DNA of 64,000 nt from JBBITI01 sp963735055 (GCA_963735055.1 CAVTJN010000007.1:62001-126000), one strand, 5' to 3'. Positions 30,250 to 40,357 are shown, numbered from the stretch's first letter. Notes: a model not told the origin generated them from the letters alone. Numbers and translations: made by a program.

Positions 30250-30664
30250 TGCAGTAAGGACAAGTAAGATCGGACCTCCGTTGTTGGGGGGTGACGACAG
30301 CGTGGCGCATCAAACGGGGCGTTACTTGCGGTTCACAAGGACCGTCACCCTCATCCTAGCCTTCTCCCCTCAAGGGAGAAGGGATTGGGGGGCTTGTCGA
30401 AGGGCGCCGATGGTTCCGGTCTCCGGGATAGGGAGGACAACCATGCAAGGCCGACTCCGCTCCGCTTGGTTCGACAAGCTCACCATGAGCGGAGCGGGCA
30501 GGCAGGCTCTGGTTTCCGTATGGTCTCCGGAGTAAGTGGTCTCCGGAGTAAGGGGGACGACCACCTGCGGGAAGATGGACAACCACCTTCGGACCACCTT
30601 CGGGCGGCGCGCACCGAATGAGGGCTCCAATGAGACTAACGGAGCGTTAAATGCACCGCGCTAA
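30250..30664. repeat. Convergent intergenic block with dispersed repeats
   Basis: No gene. It contains tandem GGTCTCCGGAGTAAG units (30525-30555), the GACGACCACCTGCGGGAAGA element shared with 15750-15775, and a CCTCAAGGGAGAAGGG stretch of the common intergenic-repeat kind. Confidence 0.55.
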
Positions 30665-30700
30665 AGGGTGGGTGAAGCTACCTGGTGGCTTCCCCACCCT
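30665..30700. terminator. Stem-loop between convergent selenoprotein genes 1 and 2
   Basis: The stem AGGGTGGG-T-GAAGC / GCTTC-CCCACCCT has 13 pairs with one bulge and loop TACCTGGTG. It is flanked by A-rich sequence on one side and CTTATT on the other, so it can serve both directions. Confidence 0.55.
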
Positions 30701-30723
30701 CTTATTCCTCCCGGGGTGCCGGC

Positions 30724-32494
30724 CTAGCGCCAGGCGTCAATACTGAAAGCCTGGCCGCGGCCGCCGCCGAATCGGGCCGGGGCGGTCTCCTCCATATTGA
30801 TGATCACAATGTTGTAGTCGTCGAAGGGATCGTCCCCCCCCGCCGGTACCAGGTAATCATCGGGCAGCTCCCGCCACTGCTTGCCCGAGGTCTTCTCGAT
30901 GGCCAGCCAGCCGTTGGTGACGAAATCCTGCGACCCGCGCATCCGGAACTTAGCCACCGGTTCAAAGCTCTTCTTCCATATCCACTCGTAGATGGACTCT
31001 TTTGACTTGAAGCCATAGTCACACAGGTCCTGGGCGATCTGGGGCGGCATGACCAGGGTGAAGCCCCCCTCCATGGTGGCCCAGACATCTTTGACCAGAT
31101 ACTCCAGGTAGTTGTGCGGACCGGGGATCCCCTTCACACCCAGGAACCTCGCCATCGCTCCATGGCCGGTCCGCTGCAGGGAGCGGTACACCCCCGGCGC
31201 ATGCTGCTGGCCGATCCCCCAACCCCCCATCATGTTGGCCGTCATGATGATGCTCTCATCTTTCCGGAAGCCCATCTCCTCATTCAGGCCTTTCCAGCTT
31301 TGGGGTAACCCCTCGGCATACTCGGCAAAGATGAACCCGCCGTTGGTGACCGGATTGCCGAGAGTGGTGATGGTGGTGATCGTTTCCTCGTATCCGCCCA
31401 GGTTACGCCACATGAGACTACCGACCCGGCCAAGAGTCTTGTTGGCCGGATTGCCGGGACCGAAGATGAAGTTGGTAACGTTCATCCCGATCTCCTTGTA
31501 GATCGGACCGCTGACAATGAAGGCGCCGCCGCCCCCGCGACCGTCCCCGGTACCGCCCCCTGATTCCGCCATGGCCAGCACCACCGGGAAGTATTCGGGC
31601 AGGCACCCGGCCATCACCGCATTCACCGCCACCTGCTCCACCGTGGCGGTGCGGTACATGGGCATGAACTGGACCAGGTCCCCCTTCTTCTTAACCGACT
31701 GGCCTTCAACCGATGCGAAGGCGCCCCGGGAGCGCATCACCGTGTCATGTTGGACGGTGATCAGCTCGTCCGGTTTGTGGCTGGTACCCTTGAGCATGGC
31801 CGGCGACACGCTCCTCGGTGGGAATGACGACCGGCAGACCATCGGTGTACTTGGAGAAGGAAGCCCCCAGCAACCGGGGAATGTCGATCGTCTGGTTGTA
31901 GAAGATCTCGGCCTCAGGAAGGGTCCCCTCGAACAGGATCCGGGGCTGTTTGGGCGCCCAATTACCGCTTGCCTTTTCGTCCTGGTTCAAAGGCCGGGTC
32001 AGGGCGTCAAGCACCGGTTCCAGGAGTTTGTCCGCTTCGGAAACACCGCCCACGGAGTTCCGCGAGGCTACCACAAATCGCAACTTGGGGATGCCGAAGA
32101 TGACCGAATCATGTTTCACTTTTTCAGTCTCTTCGTTGAAAACGATGAGTACGGTGGGAATCCCGGACTGCTCCAGATCAGCTAAATAAGGCAACTGCCT
32201 ATTAACAGCGCCGTGTCACCAGCAGACGCCCAGTATCACCGCGTCGGTGGTCTTCCGCTCTTCCTCGGAGAGTTGCATGGGCACAATGTGGAATCTCTTC
32301 TTCACCGTCCAGGCGACATTGGGATAGTCGGACTTCAGTTTCTTCTCGAGCGGCACCCAGATATCCGCCTCGCCGCAGATGCTGAGATGGATGGTCTTGC
32401 CGTCCAGAGAATCGAGCCGCCGGGCCAGGGGAAATAGTTCCACCGGGTCCTGGTTGCCCACCGGATTGAGACACTTGTAGACTGTATCTGCCAT
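30724..32494 (-). CDS. UGSC-like selenoprotein paralog 2 (motif C-W-U-H-G-A), one frameshift
   Basis: Starts at ATG 32494 (MADTVYKCLNPVGNQDPVEL). UGA at 32216-32218 is Sec93 in GVCW-U-HGAVNRQLPYLAD. One base indel near 31800, at the TEERV-AMLKGTSHKP junction, must be corrected; then the frame runs to 30724 and ends FSIDAWR. About 589 residues. It is extremely similar to paralog 3: the ~130 residues after Sec differ at only about one position, so the two arose by a recent duplication in inverted orientation. Divergent from the AprA-like flavoprotein gene (177 bp between starts). Confidence 0.82.
32177..32215 (-). promoter_or_regulatory. Putative SECIS hairpin, paralog 2
   Basis: Coding-strand stem AGGC/GCCT with loop AGTT (32189-32200) lies 16 nt after the UGA, with AAT/ATT and GCT/AGC outer pairs separated by small bulges. 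Confidence 0.55.
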
Positions 32495-32671
32495 GACCGC
32501 CCTCCTTCTTAAATTGCCCTGCTTCAGCCAAACCAGGCTGTGCCGATTTTGCCACCAATCGTAGACGTTCGGGGTAAGCGTGTCAATCGGCCGGGCATTG
32601 CTAACGCGGCCGTATTCGTGATAAAAGGTAGCAGCGCGCCCTATGGGTAACCACTTTGGGGAGGTCAAGCA

Positions 32672-34621
32672 ATGACTGCATGGCAAGATTACCTGATCGA
32701 ACACGGCCACCCGCCGGACTGGCCCTATCCCATTCGATTTGACCAGGAAACGGAAGTCGAGACCGATGTGCTGGTGATCGGCGGCGGCATCGCCGGCTGC
32801 TGGGCAGCCATCAGTGCGGCCAGACAGGGGCTTCGAGTTGCCCTGGTGGAGAAAGGCGATACCGTGAGGAGCGGCTCGGGGGGGCCGGGATGCGACCACT
32901 GGTGCAATGCGCCCGCCAATCCCCTGTCCAACGTCGACCCCGACGAATGGGCCGCCCACATGGCCGACCGGCCCTACGCCAACGGCATCGGGGTCCAGAT
33001 CCAATGCCGCGAGGACTGGGATACCCTGCTCGAGATGGAGCAGATGGGCGGCAAGATCCGGGACACCGAGGGCGAGTATGCCGGCGCCCAGGGCCGGGAC
33101 GACAAGACTAAGCTCATGATCTCGCCGCGCTATACCACCGTCCACAGCTACGTACCGGGCACGGTGAAGCCGGCAACATTCAAAAGCAACCCGGACAAGA
33201 AATTGAACAACGTGGTGATACGGGTCTGGGGGACGACTTTCAAACCGGCATTGAAGAAGGAATGCAAGCGCCTGGGCGTGGCCATATATGACCGCGTCAT
33301 GGGGACCAGCCTGCTGACCGAGAACGGCATGCCGGGCGGCCGGGTGATCGGCGCCACCGGCGTGAACAACCGGACCGGGGAATTCATGGTTTTCAAGTCC
33401 CGGGCCACCGTCCTGTCGACCGCCGGCGCCGGGTCTCTGTGGCTCCTGAGCACCGAGTTGGGCGGCTACTCCAACATGCACTCCAGAGCGATGTCCGGCG
33501 ATGGGACGGTCATGGCCTGGAAAGCCGGCGCCGCCCTGACTACCATGGAGCGGACAGGCTTGCTCGGCATCGCCACCGGTATGAAGCACAAATGGTATAC
33601 CGGAGCCGGGGATGCCAGCTACGAGAACGTGCCCATCGTCGATGCCAACGGGAAGCGGGTGCCTTATCCCATACAGGGCTGGGAAGACGCCGGCGCCATG
33701 ATGCCCACTCCGCAGGTCATGGAAGCCATCCGGCAGGGTATCCTGAAGGGCGAGTACGCCCTGCCTTTCTACGGTGATTTTCCGGCCATGGCGGATGTGG
33801 AAAGAAGGGCGACCTGGAAACTTATGCTGGGTGAGGAATCGACCACCAAAGTCATCATTGATACGTTCAATGCAGCGGGCTATGACGGGAGCCGGGACCT
33901 GTTGCAGAGCTACCGGTTCATCGAAGGCGCCAGCCCGCCGCAGTGGCGGGACGCCGGGAGCCACGGCGGCATCGTGGTCGACTGGGACCTGAAGACCACT
34001 CTCGATGGGCTGTATGCCGCGGGAACCCAGATGTTTTCCCCGGAGGACCACAGCTATTGCGCGGCGACCGGCAGGTACGCCGGCCGGAAAGCGGCCGCCT
34101 ACGCCCGGCAGGTAGGCCAGGCGAAGATACTGCGTCAGCAGGTGGACCGTGAAAAGGCCCGGGTGTATGCGCCGGTGAAGAGGGGCGGGGGGATGGAGTG
34201 GAAGGAACTGCATGCCGGCATCGCCAGGGTCATGCAGTATTACGTGAGCGAATTCAAGACGGAGAACCTGCTTACCATGGGTCTCAACACTCTGCGCCGG
34301 ATTGAAGCCGAGTCAGTGCCCCAGTTGTTCGCCCATGATCCGCACAAACTCATGCGCAGCCTCGAAGATGTGAGCATGCTGACCTACGCTCAGATCATCG
34401 CTGAGGCTTCGCTGGCCCGCAAGGCCAGCAGCGTACCCCTCAATTTCCAGCGGATAGACTACCCGGCGGTGGACCCGCCGGAATGGAACAAGTTCCTTAC
34501 CGTGAGATTGGAGAACGGGGCCGTTAAGACCGGAGAGTTGCCTCCGGGTTACTGGGGCAACATGAAAAACGGATATGAAGCCCGCAACCGGGATTACGCC
34601 GGGGTGTACCGGGGGAAGTAG
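32672..34621 (+). CDS. FAD-dependent oxidoreductase, AprA/FrdA-like
   Basis: 649 residues. The dinucleotide fold VLVIGGGIAGCWAAISAARQGL is followed by EKGDTVRSGSGGPGCDHW, a fumarate-reductase/adenylylsulfate-reductase-like flavin site. The central capping domain contains SGDGTVMAWKAGAAL, and the second FAD segment is GLYAAGTQMFSPEDHSYCAATGRYAGRKAA. The C-terminal helical domain (GLNTLRRIEAESVPQLFAHDPHKLMRSLE) is typical of the SdhA/FrdA/AprA superfamily. The following ferredoxin resembles AprB, so the pair forms an AprAB-like soluble electron-transfer module. Sulfur-specific residues cannot be verified here, so the substrate stays open. It is flanked by selenoprotein genes and may supply or take their electrons (inference). 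Confidence 0.8.
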   Translation: MTAWQDYLIEHGHPPDWPYPIRFDQETEVETDVLVIGGGIAGCWAAISAARQGLRVALVEKGDTVRSGSGGPGCDHWCNAPANPLSNVDPDEWAAHMADRPYANGIGVQIQCREDWDTLLEMEQMGGKIRDTEGEYAGAQGRDDKTKLMISPRYTTVHSYVPGTVKPATFKSNPDKKLNNVVIRVWGTTFKPALKKECKRLGVAIYDRVMGTSLLTENGMPGGRVIGATGVNNRTGEFMVFKSRATVLSTAGAGSLWLLSTELGGYSNMHSRAMSGDGTVMAWKAGAALTTMERTGLLGIATGMKHKWYTGAGDASYENVPIVDANGKRVPYPIQGWEDAGAMMPTPQVMEAIRQGILKGEYALPFYGDFPAMADVERRATWKLMLGEESTTKVIIDTFNAAGYDGSRDLLQSYRFIEGASPPQWRDAGSHGGIVVDWDLKTTLDGLYAAGTQMFSPEDHSYCAATGRYAGRKAAAYARQVGQAKILRQQVDREKARVYAPVKRGGGMEWKELHAGIARVMQYYVSEFKTENLLTMGLNTLRRIEAESVPQLFAHDPHKLMRSLEDVSMLTYAQIIAEASLARKASSVPLNFQRIDYPAVDPPEWNKFLTVRLENGAVKTGELPPGYWGNMKNGYEARNRDYAGVYRGK

Positions 34622-34654
34622 ATCAGCGCCCGGGCGGGCCGTCTGGAGAGAAAG

Positions 34655-34951
34655 ATGCCAAAAGAAAAAGCAATCGCCATGCCGAATGTGACTACCCCGA
34701 GCAGTCCGGTGACTTTCAACGCCGATGTCTGCAACGGCTGCAACCACTGCGTGGAAGTGTGCCCGGTGGACGTCTACATGCCCCATCCCGAGAAAGGGAG
34801 ACCGCCCATCGTGCTCCATCCTGACGAGTGCTGGTACTGCGGCTGTTGTGTAAACGACTGTCCGCGTCCCGGAGCCATGACATTCAAATGGCCGCTGCAG
34901 CAGCGCGGATACTGGAAGAACAAAGCCACCGGAGAGATCCATCAGATCTGA
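34655..34951 (+). CDS. Two-[4Fe-4S] ferredoxin, AprB-like
   Basis: 98 residues; ATG 34655 behind GGAGAG. Two cluster motifs: CNGCNHCVEVCPVDVY and CWYCGCCVNDCPRPGA. Spacing and the PPIVLHPDECW segment resemble the beta subunit of adenylylsulfate reductase. It lies 33 bp downstream of the flavoprotein and is surely co-transcribed. It carries electrons to or from the flavin subunit. Confidence 0.85.
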   Translation: MPKEKAIAMPNVTTPSSPVTFNADVCNGCNHCVEVCPVDVYMPHPEKGRPPIVLHPDECWYCGCCVNDCPRPGAMTFKWPLQQRGYWKNKATGEIHQI

Positions 34952-35143
34952 CCCTTGCGTCCCCGGGGACAATGTCCGGTTTGACATGGTTGGGATGTCA
35001 TGTTAACATCCCGCCATCAAATTCGGCGCCCGGGCGGATCCGGTTTCATCCGGTAGTTCAGCGACAACTCGCAGCAGCACGGGCCGGCCTGATCCGGGGG
35101 CGGCCCTGCCGGCATTAACGAATGTATAGAGCAGGAGGACACC

Positions 35144-35866
35144 TTGGGACAATTGGACGGTAAGGTTGCCATGGTCACCGGCTCAGCCCGCGGCATCGGC
35201 AAGGCCATCGCCATCGGTCTGGCAAAGCAAGGAGCTCACCTCGTCCTCGCCGACAAGGACGCGGCGTCGCTGAAGACCGTGCGCGAGTCGATCGTCGCCC
35301 TGGGTGTCCAGGCGGAAGACGTACCCACAGACGTGACTCGAGAAGAGGATATCGACGCGCTTTTTGCCAGGGCAATGCAACGTTTCGCCAGGCTGGATGT
35401 CCTGGTCAATAACGCCGGGGTCTTCGGAGCCGCCCCCATTGACGAGATGACCACCCAGACCTGGGACCGGCTGATCGCCACCGACCTTCGGGCGCCATTC
35501 CTGTGCACCCGCTCCGCCTTCCGCATCATGAAGAAGCAGGGGGGCGGGCTGATAATCAATATCGGCAGCATTTCGGCCCAGCGTGTTCGCGCCAACAACG
35601 CCGCCTACAGCGCGGCCAAGTTCGGCCTGACCGGTCTGACCCATTCGACGGCCCTTGAGGGCCGCGATCACGGCGTCAGATGCGGTATTTTGCATCCCGG
35701 GGAGGTCTTCCATGAGGGGTTTCCAGCGGAAATGCAGAAGGAACCCGGGATGACCACCGACGAGATCGCGGCGGCCGCCGTGTTCATGGCCTGCCAGCCG
35801 GCCGGGGTCAATATTCTGGAACTGATCCAGCTGAACCCGCGGCAACTTTACCTGGGACGGGGATAG
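35144..35866 (+). CDS. Short-chain dehydrogenase/reductase (SDR)
   Basis: 240 residues from a TTG behind GCAGGAGGAC. NAD(P) motif TGSARGIGKA, structural NNAG in VLVNNAGVFGAAP, catalytic Ser in GSISAQRVR and YSAAK (Tyr/Lys) in AAYSAAKFGLTGLTH. The sequence after the active site is short (LHPGEVFHEGF) but complete. A classical SDR probably acting on a hydroxyacyl or alcohol substrate; specificity is not deducible. Confidence 0.85.
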   Translation: MGQLDGKVAMVTGSARGIGKAIAIGLAKQGAHLVLADKDAASLKTVRESIVALGVQAEDVPTDVTREEDIDALFARAMQRFARLDVLVNNAGVFGAAPIDEMTTQTWDRLIATDLRAPFLCTRSAFRIMKKQGGGLIINIGSISAQRVRANNAAYSAAKFGLTGLTHSTALEGRDHGVRCGILHPGEVFHEGFPAEMQKEPGMTTDEIAAAAVFMACQPAGVNILELIQLNPRQLYLGRG

Positions 35867-35925
35867 TCCGCCGGCAGTCAACGCTGCAGTGCTTGCCCGA
35901 GGCCGACGCGGTCGACCCGCCTTCT

Positions 35926-36751
35926 TCAGCGTCTGGCCAGCGAGTAGATTACGGCCGTCGCCATGTGAAGGCCATCGGATCGCAACGTCCGGCAGCAGCC
36001 GGGCCAGGTACTCGTCCTTGAACCGCCGTCTGACGTCATCATTCATGCCGAGGATCGTGGCGCGCGACCCCAGCGTCATCATGAAATCCCACCACTCTTC
36101 CCCGGTTGCGTAGACGATGTCATTTACTTCGGTGTGGGTGTCAATGATGCGGAACCCGGCCATCCGGAGGCGGGATTCCAGTTCTTCCGGCGTCAACCCC
36201 AGTTTCTGCGGCATGCGCATCCCCACCTGATAGGCCGTGCACAGCCGGGCGAAGAGCGGCCAGCCCGGGTCAAATGGCGGCGGCTTATCGCCGAAGTAGG
36301 TCACCGCGACATAGCCGTCCGGCTTGCAGACACGATACATCTCGCGCAGGGCTGCCTCCATGTCCGGAAACATGAAAAGCGCAAACGCGCAGGTAACTAC
36401 GTCGAACGATGCATCAGGGAACTCCAGATGCTCCGCATCCATTCTGCGCAGTTCGACGTTCGCCAGACCGGCGGCCGCCACCTGCCGCCCTGCTTCCTCA
36501 AGGATCATCGCCGACAGGTCGACCCCGACCACGTGCCCCCGGGGTCCGATCCGATTGGCCGCCGGGATCAGGACCGCACCTTTGCCGGCCGCGACGTCGA
36601 GCACGGTTAGCCCGGGAGACATCGGAATCCGTTCCACCAGACGCTTTCCGAATTGGGCGAAGATATTCGGCCCCACCCGGTCGTACGATGCCGCCGCCCC
36701 GTCGAAAACCTGCTCGATGTCCTTCTTGCCCAACACGGTGGGACGTGGCAT
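35926..36751 (-). CDS. Class I SAM methyltransferase (UbiE-like), one indel at the end
   Basis: About 275 residues from ATG 36751 behind AGGAGAG. Motif I is LTVLDVAAGKGAVLIPAANRIG, followed by HVVGVDLSAMILEEAGR and FDVVTCAFALFMFPDMEAALREMYRVCKPDGYVAV, the UbiE/COQ5 arrangement. The natural end (HMATAVIYSLARR) is reached by a single base shift near 35965. Without it the frame runs on antisense into the neighbouring SDR gene. Acceptor unknown. Confidence 0.75.
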
Positions 36752-36860
36752 GCGATTCTCTCCTGTGGGTGAGCCACCCGGAATACCCCGGGTGCTTCCT
36801 GTGCTTGACCAGCGGGTCACCGCCATCGTGGCATGCCGGGTAGTCCTTGCCTCGGCCTGG

Positions 36861-37643
36861 TTACGCCGTTGCGCCACCGCCGGTGACCAGGTTAACGACC
36901 TCGCTTGCCGACTGAAATCCGGGATAAGCGAGGCGGTCCCTGACTTGAAACAGGCCGCCGGCGTTGACTATGTCGAGGAGCTTCTCCGTGCCAAGGTGCA
37001 TCGGAAAGACCGAGAGAATTCCGGCCGGCTTGAGGATCCGGCTTAGCTCTCGCATCAACCCGTTCTTGTCCGCTATCTCCTGGAGCACGTCGTAAAGCAG
37101 GACGACATCCGCACTCCCGGCATCCAGGGAAATCGACACCGTCGACTTGTCGATCAGCATCGCACTGATGTTGGCCAGGCCGTTCTCGGCGGCAAGAGCA
37201 TTGACCCTCTCCAGGGCCCGGGGCCGAACGTCGAAAGCATACACCCTTCCCCCCGGACCCACCGCTCCGGCAGCGGCGACGGAAAATATCCCCGGGCCGC
37301 AGCCGTAGTCAACCACGGTCTGTGATTTACGGACTCCCACCTTGTCGAGGACCTCGGCGGCGTTGTCTCGCAGCCACTCCCTGAATTCCATCTCCCCCGG
37401 CAGTATGTCGTGTACCCGAAAGACGGTGAGTTTCCTGCCTGCCAGGGTGGTCCCGTTGAGTCTGCCGATGGCCGCCTGTCCATCGGCGTCGTTCCGGACT
37501 CTGACCAGGGCGAACCCCCGGGACTCGCCGGTGACTATGTCGCGGATCACCCGCACCGATTCCACCGAACCGACCGTCGAAAACAGCGGCGCAAGGTCAT
37601 TTTCGTTCGTTTCAAGAGAAAGCCCATCGACGTATAGCTGCAT
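36861..37643 (-). CDS. RRM-methyltransferase fusion protein
   Basis: About 260 residues. The N-terminal 80 residues form an RNA-recognition motif with RNP2 LYVDGL and RNP1 RGFALVRV in the order beta-alpha-beta-beta-alpha-beta. The remainder is a Rossmann class I SAM methyltransferase: VVDYGCGPGIFSVAAAGAV, VYAFDVRPRALERV, SADVVLLYDVLQEI, GILSVFPMHLG. Small RRM proteins exist in bacteria, but fusion to a methyltransferase is unusual and suggests RNA-targeted methylation. The two domains abut without linker loss or a frameshift. Start at ATG 37643, with an in-frame GTG at 37655. Confidence 0.75.
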   Translation of the reverse strand: MQLYVDGLSLETNENDLAPLFSTVGSVESVRVIRDIVTGESRGFALVRVRNDADGQAAIGRLNGTTLAGRKLTVFRVHDILPGEMEFREWLRDNAAEVLDKVGVRKSQTVVDYGCGPGIFSVAAAGAVGPGGRVYAFDVRPRALERVNALAAENGLANISAMLIDKSTVSISLDAGSADVVLLYDVLQEIADKNGLMRELSRILKPAGILSVFPMHLGTEKLLDIVNAGGLFQVRDRLAYPGFQSASEVVNLVTGGGATA

Positions 37644-37680
37644 TTCTTTCCTCACAACCTCGCGGCGGGTGCGTCAGTTC

Positions 37681-39366
37681 TCATCGCCATTTGTCAATGG
37701 AAACACTGATGACGTGGTTGTAGTCCGATGTTTTCCACAGCGGGCTGGTCTCTCCCCCCACCACCACGATGTTTATGCGTTCCGGGTCATAGAACGGAGC
37801 GATCAACTCGTCATCGGGCACCTTTTTCCATGATGCGTAAGGCTCCACCCCCTGGGACGCCCGTGAAGCTACCAGCATATCAATGTGATCAGCGTTCCAG
37901 TATCGCCCCGCCGGCATCTTGACATTCCGGGATATCCACCGGCTGTAGTCCTCCCTGGTGGCAAAACCCTCGTTCTCTTTCAGATTCTTCGCCACCAGGG
38001 GGTCGATTATGATGGTGGCTGACGAGTTTCCGGGAGGCATTACTCCCAATTGAATTTTCAGTTCCTCACCATGCGAGCGTTTGGCCGCCGTGCCCGGACT
38101 ATTGAACAGGGTCCATCCCCGGAAGACGCTCACGACGCTCTCCTCAGGCTTGAAGCCTTTCTGCACGTGGAATGGCGTCCAGACGCTCTTTTCCTCATTT
38201 TCGCCGGCGCACATGCTGTTGTAGGTGAGGTTATTGCCCTGGGAGCTCCATAGAGTCTTCAGGGGTCTGTTGAAACCCCAGACGGTACCCATCAAGGTCC
38301 AGGACCTTCCGATGACCGCATTTGCCAGGTTCACCGGGCTGAAGGCGCCGACGCCACAGTTCATACCGATTTCATTACGGATGGGCCCGTTCACCAGGAG
38401 CATCGCCGAAAAGGCAGTCGTCGAGGGCATGAGCGCCGTCTGCCTGGTGGAAGCGATGGCCAGTATTACCGGGAAGTGTTCCGGTCGGGCGCCCGCCATG
38501 ACCGCGATCACCGCCATATTCGAGACGGTGTACTTGATGTTCTCCCTGGTATCCATCTGGAATATTTCACCAACTATTTCGTCCGCCCGGTGGCTGGTAC
38601 CGGTAAGCATTCTCCGCACCCGCCTTTCGGTGGGAAGAATGATCGGGAGCCCGTCCGTCCAGCCACGCTCATAGAAAAGCTTTTGCAGGTTATCTTCGGT
38701 ATCCGGCGTCAATAATGCCTGGTGAACGCCCGCCTGCGGCCCGGTGGAGGACTCAGACGCAACTGCGGTTTCCCCGATCGGCTTTGTCAACGCGTCGATG
38801 ATCTCATCGATGACGGGTCTTCCGGTCTCCGGGTCGTTGCCTTCAATATAGGCGTCGAGGGCTTCGGGCGGCAGCCCGATGACCGGATGCGGAACGAATG
38901 TGAAAGGCAAGGCCACTTTCGAATACTTGAGGTAGTCCCTGGTCAGACCCAGAAACTTGAGTGTCGAGATGGGGGCGGTTGGGATCTTGTAAGTCTGCTC
39001 CAACTTCCGGCTGCCGGCAGCGACCGCTGTCACGCAGCCCGGTCAGCCGGCCACGCCATACACCACGGCATGGCCTCTCGACTTGATTTCGTCCCACAGG
39101 TCGGTGGTATCATCGGCGAACACGTGCCCCGTCTTCCGCCGTGCCACCGTGGTTACCGAGGGCATGTGTTTGGCAAACCACTTCTGCAGTTGCAGCATGA
39201 ACTCGGAGCCTCCGCCGAAGCCGTTGTCTATCAGGTACACGGTCTTGTTCTCCAGCGTGTCCAACCGGCCGGCAAGCTTTGATGGCGACGGCGCATTACC
39301 GGCGTTAAAGGCGATCCGGATTTCGGCCTCAGGACTCATCACATCCGACAACATTTCTTCTGCCAC
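37681..39366 (-). CDS. UGSC-family selenoprotein paralog 5 (motif G-U-P-G-C)
   Basis: 561 residues when UGA 39043-39045 is Sec108. GTG start behind GGGAGG. N-domain: LAGRLDTLENKTVYLIDNGF and GHAVVYGVAG-U-PGCVTAVAAG. This is nearly the canonical U-G-S-C layout, with Cys at +3 forming a U-x-x-C pair. C-domain, shared with the other paralogs: LFYERGWTDGLPIILPTERRVRRML, TVSNMAVIAVMAGARPEHFPVILA and a final SVSIDKWR. It is the most divergent copy. Frame is intact on both sides of the codon, and the segment between Sec and the next possible start (PGC) is coding-like. It sits just downstream of the SDR gene at 39404-40357, with 37 bp between them. Confidence 0.82.
39007..39042 (-). promoter_or_regulatory. 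Putative SECIS hairpin, paralog 5
   Basis: Immediately after the UGA, stem CCGG-g-CTGC pairs with GCAG-CCGG and encloses an inner stem CAGC/GCTG with loop GGTC, 18-21 nt from the UGA. This is the strongest hairpin of the set, and G is the first loop base. Confidence 0.65.
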
Positions 39367-39403
39367 AGTGAGCCTCCCTTATATTCTCCGGTGACGGGAA
39401 CGG

Positions 39404-40357
39404 CTACCGCTCTTTGACCCAGGTCATGTCGGGCCGGGCCTTTCCCCACCCCGCTTCGCGCGCCCCCTGGATGTTCCTGGGCGGGGCCTGAACCCGTTGT
39501 TCCCGGCGTCTCTTCTCCGCCTCATCCTGCCTTTTCATTCCTTCCGGCGTGGTGTAGTCGATGATGCGCTCGAAGCTGTCTCTTAATGCCTTCTCCGCGT
39601 CGGGTAGCGGGATGATGTAGAGTACTTGATTCTCAATTCCTGTCTTCACAATCTGCGCCAGCTCGACCGGGTCCATTCCGAACGAATAGTGATAGCGCAT
39701 GAAATCGATGGTCTTCTGGTCCACGTTATACCCGGTGCTCTCCAGCCGCTCCGGGCGGGTGAACGTGGATTCTCCGATATTGGACTTGATTCCTTGCGGG
39801 CACACCACCGATACCCCTATCCCGTAAGGTTTAAGGGCCAGGTAGTAGCTTTCCATAAGGTTACTGACGGCCGCTTTGGCCGCTGAATACGGGCCGGTGG
39901 TGGCCCCTCCCGAGAAACAGGCCCATGACGAAACGGTGGTGATGTGCCCGCCTCTACCCGCCTTTATCATGCGCGGTACAAAGGTGACCATGGCGTTGAT
40001 AACCCCCCCGAGGTCAACGCCAAGCACCCAGTCGTAGTCCTCGAAAGTCGAGGCTTCAACCGGGCCAAACGTATTCACCCCCGCGGTATTGAACAGCAGC
40101 TGGGGGGGCGACCCGAATATTTTTTCCACCTCGTCAGCCGCGGCCGCATACGCCTTGCGGTCGGTAATATCCAGCTTCAAAGCGTGAATCTCTATCTTCT
40201 TGTCGCGGAAGTATGCCTTCGCCTCATCCAGGTGGTCCTGGCGAATATCGGCGATGACAACCTTGCACCCCGCGTCAGCAAATACTTTTGCCTGGCCGAA
40301 CCCCGCCCCCGACCCACCCCCGGTGATGAATGCAATCTTTCCTTCAAAGTCCTTCAT
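39404..40357 (-). CDS. Short-chain dehydrogenase/reductase (long SDR)
   Basis: 317 residues. Cofactor motif TGGGSGAGFGQA, NTAG in LLFNTAGVNTFGP, Ser in TTVSSWACFSGG and YSAAK in GPYSAAKAAVSNLMES. A C-terminal 60-residue extension rich in charged residues (RQDEAEKRRREQRVQAPPRN) goes beyond the usual 250 residues. Probable NAD(P)-dependent alcohol or hydroxyacyl dehydrogenase. It is transcribed in the same direction as the U-P-G-C selenoprotein downstream and probably shares its promoter. Confidence 0.85.
   Translation of the reverse strand: MKDFEGKIAFITGGGSGAGFGQAKVFADAGCKVVIADIRQDHLDEAKAYFRDKKIEIHALKLDITDRKAYAAAADEVEKIFGSPPQLLFNTAGVNTFGPVEASTFEDYDWVLGVDLGGVINAMVTFVPRMIKAGRGGHITTVSSWACFSGGATTGPYSAAKAAVSNLMESYYLALKPYGIGVSVVCPQGIKSNIGESTFTRPERLESTGYNVDQKTIDFMRYHYSFGMDPVELAQIVKTGIENQVLYIIPLPDAEKALRDSFERIIDYTTPEGMKRQDEAEKRRREQRVQAPPRNIQGAREAGWGKARPDMTWVKER

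Noticed and set aside
30250..30664. A CRISPR-like array suggested by repeated GGTCTCCGGAGTAAG units
   Set aside because: Only two or three adjacent units without regular spacers; better explained as an intergenic repeat.
32495..34213. A long minus-strand open frame (about 570 residues) running opposite the AprA-like flavoprotein and joining the N-domain of selenoprotein paralog 2
   Set aside because: It is an antisense shadow of a strongly conserved flavoprotein in high-GC DNA. Only its last ~92 residues, from ATG 32494, are real coding sequence.
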